Assembly: GCA_964482395.1 (NCBI GenBank)
Contig: CAYZXK010000021.1
Span: 1-8,757, forward strand
Direction of reading: 5' to 3'
Source of the DNA: CAYZXK01 sp964482395
GTDB lineage: Bacteria; Planctomycetota; Phycisphaerae; UBA1845; Fen-1342
DNA: 8,757 bases
Below are positions 1 through 6,038 of this stretch, in pieces. The translations under genes were made by a program, and so were the position numbers. Under the pieces are notes generated by a model that was given only the letters and a program-made list of their open reading frames with translations, had not been told where the DNA came from and did no database searches. Positions within the stretch are counted from its first letter, which is position 1; the number at the start of each line of letters is the position of its first letter.

Positions 1-920
1 GTCTTGAAGAGCTGCTGGACGCTTTCCCAGTATGCTCCCTGGCCTTCCATGCGCCGGCCGAACTGCGGGTTGTTCAGTCGCCCGCCGCGCAGGTCGCGAA
101 TTCGGGCCTTGATCCGGTCCGCCGCGGCGGGCAACGCCGCCCGTAGGCGCATCAGGAAAACCTCGGCCACGCTGCCCGGCAGACGGACGGGCGCATAGGA
201 CGCACTGGCAGCTCCGGCTGCCGCGGCCCGGGCCAACAAGACCGGTATGTCCCGGTCATTCAGCCCCGGAATCACCGGGCACAGCAGCAGCCCGACCGGC
301 ACGCCCGCCTGGTGCAGCCGGTGCATGGCTTCGAACCGCTGGCTGGGCGGTGGCGCTCCCGGCTCCAGCAGCCTGGCAACCTGGTCGTCGGCGAAAGCAA
401 TGCTGAACACCACCCCGGCCAGACCGCGTTGGCTCAGCTCGGCCAGTATCTCCGCGTCTCGCACCACCAGCACCGACTTGGTGGAGATACTGAGCGGATT
501 GGACAGCTCCCGGCAAACCTCCAGGCATCGGCGGGTAAGCTGGTACTGGGCCTCCAGCGGCTGATAGCAGTCGGTGACGCCCGAGAAGGCCAGCGGCTGG
601 CGGGTCCAGCGTCGGCGGCGCAGTTCGACTGCCAGAAGCTCCGGGGCGTTGACTTTGACGATGATTCGTCGGTCGAAATCGCTTCCGGCCCCCAGGTCCA
701 AGTATTCATGTGTCCTGCGGGCGTAGCAATATGCGCAGCCGTGGGCGCAGCCCCGATAAGGATTGACCGACCAGCGATAAGGAATATCCGGACTATCGTT
801 GTGGGCGACGATCGATCGGGCCCGCTCCTCCAGTACCGCCGGCCCGCCTGACGGCGCGAAACCCATCCGCTGGCACCAGGTCCGCGAGAACGGGTTGCGC
901 GGGTTGTCCGCCTGGGCCAT
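1..920 (-). CDS. Radical SAM protein, SplB/PA0069-like (3' end outside window)
   Basis: The reading frame starts at the ATG at 918-920 and stays open to the window edge, giving about 306 codons; the C-terminus is missing. It carries the radical SAM [4Fe-4S] signature C58-x3-C62-x2-C65 in the context NPYRGCAHGCAYCYAR. Further on are GVTDCYQPLE, SISTKS and PVIPGLND, the block pattern I know from COG1533 / PA0069 / Rv2578c-type proteins, relatives of spore photoproduct lyase SplB. By family, the cluster would bind S-adenosylmethionine and generate a 5'-deoxyadenosyl radical; the substrate of this subgroup is not established. The expected length is about 350 residues, so only a short tail is lost. 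A strong AAGGAGG site lies 9 bases before the ATG and fixes the start. The frame shows no break. The gene has its own promoter candidate and is probably separate from the CsgG-like gene upstream. The family call is confident; the function is open. Confidence 0.9.
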   Translation of the reverse strand, partial: MAQADNPRNPFSRTWCQRMGFAPSGGPAVLEERARSIVAHNDSPDIPYRWSVNPYRGCAHGCAYCYARRTHEYLDLGAGSDFDRRIIVKVNAPELLAVELRRRRWTRQPLAFSGVTDCYQPLEAQYQLTRRCLEVCRELSNPLSISTKSVLVVRDAEILAELSQRGLAGVVFSIAFADDQVARLLEPGAPPPSQRFEAMHRLHQAGVPVGLLLCPVIPGLNDRDIPVLLARAAAAGAASASYAPVRLPGSVAEVFLMRLRAALPAAADRIKARIRDLRGGRLNNPQFGRRMEGQGAYWESVQQLFK

Positions 921-929
921 CCCGGAGGG

Positions 930-936
930 CCTCCTT
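930..936 (-). promoter_or_regulatory. Shine-Dalgarno site of the radical SAM gene
   Basis: Read on the minus strand this is AAGGAGG, close to perfectly complementary to the 16S rRNA 3' end, with a 9-base spacer to the ATG at 920. It decides the start of the radical SAM gene. Confidence 0.85.
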
Positions 937-946
937 GCACGCCCCG

Positions 947-975
947 ATTATATTCGGTGCCTGTTAGGATAGCTA
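947..975 (-). promoter_or_regulatory. Candidate promoter of the radical SAM gene
   Basis: On the minus strand a perfect TATAAT box lies at 947-952. At the 17-base spacing the -35 position (970-975) reads TAGCTA, which matches TTGACA at only 3 of 6 bases, so the case rests on the -10 box. A transcript would start near 940, leaving a leader of about 20 bases that contains little more than the ribosome binding site. Confidence 0.55.
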
Positions 976-976
976 T

Positions 977-997
977 GGCCCGGCCGCGTAGCCGGCC
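977..997 (-). other. Small GC hairpin after the CsgG-like gene
   Basis: CCGGC at 980-984 pairs with GCCGG at 991-995 around a 6-base loop. Two more pairs (977-978 with 996-997) form if one C is bulged. It lies 17 bases past the stop of the CsgG-like gene. No T-run follows on the minus strand, so it is a weak terminator candidate at best and could be chance in GC-rich DNA. Confidence 0.25.
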
Positions 998-1013
998 CGC
1001 AAACCAGGCCCCG

Positions 1014-2087
1014 CTACCTGGCCGACTCCAGCTCGAAATCGCGGACCAGCACCGGCTGCGGGTCGCTGCCGCTGTAGAGCTTGGCCACGAACTTGGTCGC
1101 CCCGGTCCGCGTCAGTGTTTCCATCGGGACCCGAAAGGCGACGCCCTCCGGCCCGCTGCTGCCAGACCAGACGAACTCCTGCTCAAAGAGGCTGGTGCGC
1201 CCCTCCCGCTCGAAGATCGCCACCCGGAAGCTGTTACGCTCGCACTGCTCCGGAAGATTGCGGACTGCCAGCAGGAAATCCTGGGCCGAGCGCGGCAGCT
1301 TCTTGGCGGTCTCGTACTGGCCTTCGAAGTAATCGGTCGCCACCACCAGCATGTCGCCCTTGAGCTTCACTTTGGTCCGGGTGGGAGCGACCGCCTTGTA
1401 AAACTCGACGGCCAGTTCCGCGACCGCCTCGCTGGCGATTTGCTCCGGCGTGCGACTGGGGGGCTGGTTCCGCGAGGTGCGCGGCTTGGGCGCGACACGC
1501 GCGGAATGGCTGAGCAGAATCCTGCCGGTGGCGGCGTCGATCACCCGCACGCTCCCTTCGACTTCCGCTCCGTGCCGGTAGATCCAGACCGTCTCCTGCC
1601 CCGCCACGATCGGCCGGCCCGCCCGGTCCAGCAGCAGCCGTCCCCGACTGTCGACCGCGTAATGCGGAATCACCTGCTGTTCCCGCTCCGCAATGAGCTT
1701 GTAGTCGGTGATCTTGGTGGCCACCAGAGCCTGGGCAATCTCGATTCGGCCCTCGGGCAGGGCGGTCCCCTCATTCGCCGCGTCTGCCAATCGGGACAGG
1801 TCTTGTTCGGCGAAAACCTCTCTCAGCTCGCCGCGGCTGAGCACGGTGAAGGCTCCGTTCTGGGCCAGCAGGCTGGTGAGCCGGTCGGCCAGCACGCCCG
1901 CCTCCCGATCCGCCTGGGGGGTCGAAGCTCGCCCGGGCAGGACCGCCACCCGGTGATAACTTCCATAGTCCCAGCGTGGGAACTGGGTGACGTAGGCTGC
2001 CCGGCCGCGGCCGCAGCCGGCCAGTCCGGCCAGCATCGCCACCGCGCACCCAAGGGTTGCTACTCGGGAGCCGCTTACACGCCCCAT
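1014..2087 (-). CDS. CsgG-like outer-membrane/periplasmic lipoprotein
   Basis: The product is 357 residues from the ATG at 2085-2087. This start is preferred over one 28 codons upstream because it has GGAGG 6 bases ahead and puts a lipoprotein signal right at the N-terminus, with lipobox LAGC ending at C25. Residues 46-135 fit the CsgG/LpoB-type fold: a VAVLP strand, LADRLTSLLAQ helix, FTVLSRGEL, an AEQDLSRL helix, then ALVATKITDYKLIAE. Residues 174-195 continue with VEGSVRVIDAATGRILLSHS, again CsgG-like. CsgG itself is a secretion channel; most distant bacterial relatives are uncharacterised envelope lipoproteins, so channel activity is not implied. Residues 240-357 are a further beta-rich region I do not recognise. 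It is the last gene of a minus-strand cluster, after the 61-residue lipoprotein and the SH3b protein. The fold call is fairly sure, the role unknown. Confidence 0.75.
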   Translation of the reverse strand: MGRVSGSRVATLGCAVAMLAGLAGCGRGRAAYVTQFPRWDYGSYHRVAVLPGRASTPQADREAGVLADRLTSLLAQNGAFTVLSRGELREVFAEQDLSRLADAANEGTALPEGRIEIAQALVATKITDYKLIAEREQQVIPHYAVDSRGRLLLDRAGRPIVAGQETVWIYRHGAEVEGSVRVIDAATGRILLSHSARVAPKPRTSRNQPPSRTPEQIASEAVAELAVEFYKAVAPTRTKVKLKGDMLVVATDYFEGQYETAKKLPRSAQDFLLAVRNLPEQCERNSFRVAIFEREGRTSLFEQEFVWSGSSGPEGVAFRVPMETLTRTGATKFVAKLYSGSDPQPVLVRDFELESAR

Positions 2088-2107
2088 CTCCTGCCTCCGC
2101 ACTCGCC

Positions 2108-2126
2108 CTGGCGGCTCCGGCGCCAG
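2108..2126 (-). other. Intercistronic hairpin before the CsgG-like gene
   Basis: CTGGCG at 2108-2113 pairs with CGCCAG at 2121-2126 around a 7-base loop. It sits in the 109-base gap between the small lipoprotein gene and the CsgG-like gene, 21 bases ahead of the latter's ATG. It lacks a T-run and leaves the ribosome binding site free. It could be an mRNA-stability or processing element, or chance. Confidence 0.25.
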
Positions 2127-2196
2127 AAGTTCACGGCCGGTGAGCCGCGCTAGACAGCCGCCGGTTGCCATGGCTGCTGCCCGGCCGCTGGGCTGC

Positions 2197-2382
2197 TCAA
2201 GCGCCGTTCGAAAACGCTGACGCGATCGCGTTGGTGATGATAGTGGTCAATGCGGTCTGGAGGACGGATTGCCAGATCGAGGCCAATTGCTGGTCGCTCA
2301 GGCCGCATCCGCCCAGCAGGAACAAGCTGCCGCCGCTGAAGGCCAAGGCGTAGTACCGTGCTCGCCAATACCATTTCTTCAT
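2197..2382 (-). CDS. Very small lipoprotein (61 residues), unknown function
   Basis: The start is the ATG at 2380-2382, with TGAGG placed 6 bases ahead of it; an upstream in-frame start at 2409 would add nine residues that spoil the signal peptide. The product begins MKKWYW, has a hydrophobic stretch to about residue 23 and a lipobox LLGGC with the lipidated cysteine at residue 26. The mature part is only 36 residues: GLSDQQLASIWQSVLQTAL, then a Thr/Ile/Ala-rich helix ending SAFSNGA. The mature chain looks like one amphipathic helix, apt for lying along a membrane or packing against a partner. I recall similar tiny lipoproteins in Planctomycetota genomes but cannot name a family. It lies between the SH3b protein gene (50-base gap) and the CsgG-like gene, so a shared role is likely by context. 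That it is a real gene is supported by ribosome binding site, lipobox and position. Confidence 0.7.
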   Translation of the reverse strand: MKKWYWRARYYALAFSGGSLFLLGGCGLSDQQLASIWQSVLQTALTTIITNAIASAFSNGA

Positions 2383-2432
2383 AGTTCGCCTCACTGTAAT
2401 TGCACGCATTGAAGGAAGAAGTCTATCACTGG

Positions 2433-3707
2433 CTAGTTCCCGTCGCGAGCCGGCCGGGTGGAGGGGACCTGATCGTCCAGTGGGATGATCTGGTCTGCAC
2501 GCAGCACTTGGACGTTCGTTTCCGGCTCATGATGCCGACGCCCGATAACTCCGACGCACCGGTTTATCAGCCCCTCAGGTTGGATCCGCGAGTCCGACTC
2601 GATCTCGACGTAAGCGACCAGTTGCTGGGTGTGCGGGTCCAGCAGCTTGTATCGGCGCTGCCCTCCCGGTCCCGGCCCGGCCTGGTTTTCGACCAGCCGG
2701 CCGCAGGCATCGAAGGTTGGGTTGCTGGCCGGCCGTCGGGCCCGCTCGATCCGCTCCATTTCCCGCTGGTACAGAAGTTGGTCGCGGGCCGCTCGGGCCA
2801 TCGCCACCTCGGCTTGCCGGACCGCCTCTTGCTCGACCATCCGCCGCTCGAGCTGGGCGATCCAAGCGTCGGCGAGCCGGGCCACCATCGGCTCCTCCCG
2901 CTGCGAGGCGATCGGCTTCAGGCGGCCGATAATTTCAGTCCAGGATTGATCCACCAGCGGGCGCCGTCCTTCGGCTTCGATCTGGGTCTCCACCAGTAAC
3001 AGCCGCTGTCCCCATCGTCCGCTGAGGTCTGGTTCGGGCGCGGGCCGGGTTGATGCTGCCACGACCGCCTCGTCCGCCGGGGCCGACCCGGGCCTGATCG
3101 TTGCTCCGGTAACCATCCTCAGGCGGGCAGCCTCCTGATCGCCGATGGGCTGCACATGGTCGGCGTAAACGTAGAGGAACACCCCCGGCGGCGCCGCGAT
3201 CTTCAGCCACGCGCCCTGCTCACCCAGGATGCGTACTGAACTGCCGCTGGGGAGCAGCGTTTGCACCTCGCTTTGCTTGGGGTCAACCTCGTAAACCAGG
3301 CTGCCAACCCGGACCCGCAGCGCGCCGGACCGGGTCGAAACCACCCCCTCCGTCGGCCCCCGTCGGTCTACGTACTCCGCCGCCACGAATGAGTACACTT
3401 CCTCCGGCGGCAAGATCCGATACCAGCCGTACGCGTCGCGCTCCACCCCTTTCAGAACGGTATCACGCGGAACCCGGGCCACAACCAGGCTGTTGGCGTC
3501 CGGTCGCGAGCGAATGTTCACCAGATCGGCGACCACCCTTAGCCAGATCACCGGCTGGGTAGCCGGGCCACTCGCCGGCAACTGGCCGGCGGAATCTTGC
3601 CCATCCGCGGCCCGCCCGGCCACGGTGACCAGCAGTATCACACCGGCCCGGATGATTACATGCCAACCACTTGTGCCGCCAGACCCGCGGATCCGTCGCT
3701 GCCCCAT
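2433..3707 (-). CDS. Exported protein with two SH3b domains and a helical middle
   Basis: The product is 424 residues. Residues 17-36 form an N-terminal hydrophobic signal (AGVILLVTVAGRA) with likely cleavage near 33-36. Residues 56-115 are a bacterial SH3 domain (VVADLVNIRSRPD ... GWYRI ... FVAAEYVD), and 126-187 look like a second, divergent one (LRVRVGS ... AWLKI ... YVYADHVQ). A charged helical stretch at about 235-326, rich in Arg, Glu and Gln, may form a coiled coil. Residues 331-410 are a beta-rich C-terminal module ending VGVIGRR...VQVLRADQIIPL, a pattern I recall from planctomycetal envelope proteins but cannot assign to a domain family. SH3b domains usually bind cell-wall peptides or mediate contacts; no peptidase or amidase domain follows here, so a structural or scaffold role is more likely than an enzyme. 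It is the first gene of the minus-strand envelope cluster. The ribosome binding site GGAGGT is 11 bases before the ATG. Confidence 0.8.
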   Translation of the reverse strand: MGQRRIRGSGGTSGWHVIIRAGVILLVTVAGRAADGQDSAGQLPASGPATQPVIWLRVVADLVNIRSRPDANSLVVARVPRDTVLKGVERDAYGWYRILPPEEVYSFVAAEYVDRRGPTEGVVSTRSGALRVRVGSLVYEVDPKQSEVQTLLPSGSSVRILGEQGAWLKIAAPPGVFLYVYADHVQPIGDQEAARLRMVTGATIRPGSAPADEAVVAASTRPAPEPDLSGRWGQRLLLVETQIEAEGRRPLVDQSWTEIIGRLKPIASQREEPMVARLADAWIAQLERRMVEQEAVRQAEVAMARAARDQLLYQREMERIERARRPASNPTFDACGRLVENQAGPGPGGQRRYKLLDPHTQQLVAYVEIESDSRIQPEGLINRCVGVIGRRHHEPETNVQVLRADQIIPLDDQVPSTRPARDGN

Positions 3708-3731
3708 CGCCTGACCGCACCTCCACCCGGC

Positions 3732-3760
3732 AGGCTATCGGTGTCTGGGAGAGCTGTCAA
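3732..3760 (-). promoter_or_regulatory. Candidate promoter of the envelope cluster
   Basis: On the minus strand a perfect TTGACA (3755-3760) is followed after exactly 17 bases by TAGCCT (3732-3737), a 3 of 6 match to TATAAT. Transcription would begin near 3725, just before the GGAGGT ribosome binding site at 3719-3724, giving a leader of about 18 bases before the SH3b gene. Confidence 0.5.
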
Positions 3761-3848
3761 ACCTCGCCCCCTGGCTGCCCGCATCCGGTCACCGGGCGTG
3801 CCCCAGCGCCGTCAGGCCCGGCGGCGGTGCAGCGTGCTGCCCGGGTGA

Positions 3849-3881
3849 TTGACGCTCCCGCTCGGCGCCCCGTGATATAAT
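3849..3881 (+). promoter_or_regulatory. Promoter of the tRNA-Ser gene
   Basis: A perfect TATAAT at 3876-3881 lies 16 bases before the tRNA, so the start would fall near 3888. TTGACG is at 3849-3854, but the spacer is 21 bases, longer than the usual 17. The -10 box is therefore well supported and the -35 assignment is not. Confidence 0.6.
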
Positions 3882-3897
3882 GCCCGAGGCCCGATCG

Positions 3898-3982
3898 GGA
3901 GAGGTGACCGAGTGGCTGAAGGTGCCGGTCTTGAAAACCGGTGTGGGTAACACCACCATGGGTTCGAATCCCATCCTCTCCG
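3898..3982 (+). tRNA. tRNA-Ser, anticodon UGA
   Basis: The gene is 85 nt with a complete cloverleaf. The acceptor stem is GGAGAGG (3898-3904) with CCTCTCC (3975-3981), and the discriminator base is G at 3982. The anticodon stem is CCGGT/ACCGG with loop CTTGAAA, placing TGA at 3932-3934. A long variable arm (3942-3957), typical of class II serine tRNAs, is followed by the T arm ATGGG-TTCGAAT-CCCAT. The 3' CCA is not encoded and must be added after transcription. It should read UCA and other UCN codons. The neighbouring phosphatase gene starts 86 bases later; I see no clear terminator between them. Confidence 0.97.
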
Positions 3983-4068
3983 TTGCGTCAGGGTAGTCGC
4001 AAGACGACCGATCGGCCCGAGCGAGTGGGCTGCGGTTGGGCTATTGGGCGAGACTGGGGACGGGCAAG

Positions 4069-4989
4069 ATGTGGGCGAACTCCCGCTGGGCTCCACACTT
4101 CGCTTGGGCGTGCCTGGCGCTGACTGCCTGCCACGCTCCGGTCCTGAGCGTCGATGATGCGGCCGTTCGCCCGGGGGCTGAAACCCGGTTATCGGCCTAC
4201 GTCGAGCGGGAGTCGTTGCCGTGGCTGCGACAGGACCTGAAGGGAACGCCGGTCCGCTTCCGGGTCGACGGACGCGACCTGGGCGACGACCGGACCGACG
4301 ACGACGGCCGGGCCAGTGTTGAACGGAAACTGCCGCCTGGCGCCGAATGGTACGAGGCCCGGGCAACCGTCAACGGCCGGCAGTTGTACGCCTTCGGCCG
4401 GCTGTTTACCTGGGACGACCGGCGGGTGATCCTGGCCGTCGACATCGACCACACTATCGAGCGCACCGAGTACCGCAGCCTGCTGGTGGACAAAGGCGAA
4501 GACGAAAGCGATCCGCTGAAGCGGTCGGCCGACACGCTGCGGGCCCTGGCCGGCGACTTCCACATCCTTTATCTGACCGGCCGGCCGCGGTTCCTGCTGG
4601 AGAAGACCCGCCAATGGCTGAAGGACAAGGAGTTCCCCGACGGCCCGGTGCTTACGGCCAAGGGCGTGCGCGACATGTTTCGGCCGGGGCTCTTCAAAGC
4701 AGCTGAGCTTCGCCGGCTCCGCGACGCCTGGCCGAATCTGCTGATCGGCATCGGGGACAAGGCCAGTGACGCTGACGCCTACGGCTCCAATGACATGCTC
4801 TCGCTGATCGTCTCGCCGCGACCCGACCGGGACTTCCCGCCGCACGCGATCGTGCTGCGCGACTGGAAGACGCTGGGCAAATTTTTCGCCCAGAACCGCG
4901 AGATCCTGATAGATCCGGAGCGCCTCAAGCAGGCCATCCGGGGCGAAGTCATGCTGCGCCGGCCGCTGCCGCGGTACCGTAAGCAGTGA
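4069..4989 (+). CDS. Lipoprotein HAD phosphatase, LNS2/App1-like, with Ig-like domain
   Basis: The product is 306 residues from the ATG at 4069, chosen because it gives a lipoprotein signal ending LALTAC with the cysteine at residue 21; an upstream TTG at 4036 would add 11 residues. The ribosome binding site is weak (GGGGA). Residues of about 25-115 read like an Ig-like sandwich: GTPVRFRVDGRDLG, then a DDDGRASVE turn and EARATVNG. The rest is a HAD phosphatase with all four motifs: nucleophile and acid D125/D127 in DIDHT, T170 in LTGRP, K210 in LFKAAEL, and acidic D230, D234, D236 in GDKASDADAY. The motif layout matches LNS2/App1-type (DUF2183) phosphatases, whose eukaryotic members act on phosphatidic acid. 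The lipid anchor puts the catalytic domain outside the cytoplasmic membrane. The substrate is unknown; a lipid or other phosphoester is plausible. All catalytic residues are present, so it should be active. Confidence 0.8.
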   Translation: MWANSRWAPHFAWACLALTACHAPVLSVDDAAVRPGAETRLSAYVERESLPWLRQDLKGTPVRFRVDGRDLGDDRTDDDGRASVERKLPPGAEWYEARATVNGRQLYAFGRLFTWDDRRVILAVDIDHTIERTEYRSLLVDKGEDESDPLKRSADTLRALAGDFHILYLTGRPRFLLEKTRQWLKDKEFPDGPVLTAKGVRDMFRPGLFKAAELRRLRDAWPNLLIGIGDKASDADAYGSNDMLSLIVSPRPDRDFPPHAIVLRDWKTLGKFFAQNREILIDPERLKQAIRGEVMLRRPLPRYRKQ

Positions 4990-5002
4990 TCGGGCCGATT
5001 TT

Positions 5003-5041
5003 GGGCTTGGCGGCGGGCTTGAGTCGGGTTCCGCCAAGCCT
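5003..5041 (+). terminator. Strong 10-bp hairpin after the phosphatase gene
   Basis: GGCTTGGCGG at 5004-5013 is perfectly inverted as CCGCCAAGCC at 5031-5040, with a 17-base loop; a G-T pair extends it by one. It starts 14 bases after the phosphatase stop codon. No T-run follows on the plus strand (TCACCATG), so it is not a classic intrinsic terminator. The T-run at 5000-5002 precedes it instead. It may end transcripts with Rho help or protect a 3' end, and it separates the phosphatase from the ABC genes. Confidence 0.45.
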
Positions 5042-5091
5042 CACCATGTGGGTCGGGTTATTCGACGCCGGGTGCTAAACGCGGGCAACAG

Positions 5092-6036
5092 ATGGCTGTT
5101 GACAAGCTGCTGGTGATGCGGGACGTGCGGGTCCACTACGGGGAGTTTCTGGCGGTGGATGGCCTGTCGCTGGAGCTGGAGGCCGGGGAGCTTTGGGGGT
5201 TGGTGGGCCCCAACGGGGCGGGCAAGACGACCACGCTGCGGGCTGCGGCCGGACTCGTTCCAATAAGCAGTGGAACCGTCCGCATACTGGGCTGGGATGT
5301 GTTCGAGGCCCCGACCGTGGTAGCCCGGCATCTGGGCTTCACCCCCGACAACCCGGCCCTTTACGACGGGCTCACCGTCGAGCAGTACCTGGATTTCATC
5401 GGGCACTGCTACGACTTGCCGCCGCTCCAGCGGGCCGAACGCATCGACCACTGGCTGGAGGTCCTGTGGCTCCGCGACAAGCGGACCGCCAAGGTGAGCA
5501 GTCTCTCCCGGGGGATGCGGCAACGCCTGGCCGTCGCCCGGACTCTGCTGAGCGATCCGCACCTCATCCTGCTGGACGAGCCGGCGGCCGGGCTGGATCC
5601 TGCGGGCCGAGTCCATTTCCGGCGGCTGCTGGCCAGCCTGCGCGATCAGGGCCGCGCGATCATCGTCTCCTCCCACATTCTGGCGGATTTATCCGAGTAC
5701 TGCACGCACATTGCGATGATGGAACGCGGGCGCGTCATTCGTCGCGGCACAGTCGCCGAGGTGACCGGAGCGGCCGGACAGCGCCAGGCGATTTACCAGG
5801 TCCGGTTAGCCCGGGTGGTGGGCGACGCGGGCCGGCGGCTGCAAGCCCTACCTGGACTGGTGCATCCCAAGATCGACGGGAAGCTGATCAGCTTCGAGTT
5901 CGACCGCGACCCGACCGCCGCCGCCGAGCTGCTTCAGCGGTTGCTCGCGGCCGGTCTGCCGGTGGCCGAGTTCCGCACCTTGGAGCCCGACCTGGAAGAA
6001 GCTTACTTGCGCAGCGGCATCGCCCAGGTGGATTGA
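5092..6036 (+). CDS. ABC transporter ATP-binding protein
   Basis: The product is 314 residues with a complete nucleotide-binding domain in residues 5-225: Walker A GPNGAGKTT (39-47, catalytic K45), signature LSRGM (138-142) followed by RQRL, Walker B LILLDEP with D162 and E163, D-loop GLDP, and switch histidine H195 in SSHIL. The arrangement is that of NatA/CcmA-like exporter ATPases that pair with ABC-2 permeases. Residues 226-314 form a C-terminal extension usual in this subgroup and end in EPDLEEAYL. The protein would sit on the inner face of the membrane and drive the permease encoded two bases downstream. The ribosome binding site before the ATG is poor (no clear purine run), so the start is the least certain part; an internal ATG at 5116 would remove only eight residues. 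The transported substrate cannot be read from the sequence. Confidence 0.93.
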   Translation: MAVDKLLVMRDVRVHYGEFLAVDGLSLELEAGELWGLVGPNGAGKTTTLRAAAGLVPISSGTVRILGWDVFEAPTVVARHLGFTPDNPALYDGLTVEQYLDFIGHCYDLPPLQRAERIDHWLEVLWLRDKRTAKVSSLSRGMRQRLAVARTLLSDPHLILLDEPAAGLDPAGRVHFRRLLASLRDQGRAIIVSSHILADLSEYCTHIAMMERGRVIRRGTVAEVTGAAGQRQAIYQVRLARVVGDAGRRLQALPGLVHPKIDGKLISFEFDRDPTAAAELLQRLLAAGLPVAEFRTLEPDLEEAYLRSGIAQVD

Positions 6037-6038
6037 GA

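Noticed and set aside
957..2153. 398-residue plus-strand reading frame opposite the CsgG-like gene
   Set aside because: It is the antisense of a gene with lipobox, ribosome binding site and family motifs. Long antisense frames are expected at this GC content, and its sequence shows no domain.
3789..3974. Short minus-strand frame reading MGFEPMVVLPTPVFKTGTF
   Set aside because: It is the antisense translation of the tRNA-Ser gene, a well-known false protein in databases.
3983..4002. 5-bp hairpin TTGCG/CGCAA just after the tRNA
   Set aside because: The stem is short with a 10-base loop and no T-run, so it is too weak to call a terminator.
4189..5037. 282-residue minus-strand frame opposite the phosphatase gene
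   Set aside because: The plus strand has complete HAD motifs; the antisense product shows no recognisable domain.
5193..6038. Upstream extension of the permease frame through the ATPase gene
   Set aside because: It is low-complexity Arg/Gly/Pro-rich shadow sequence out of frame with the clear ATPase; the hydrophobic permease starts at the ATG at 6039.
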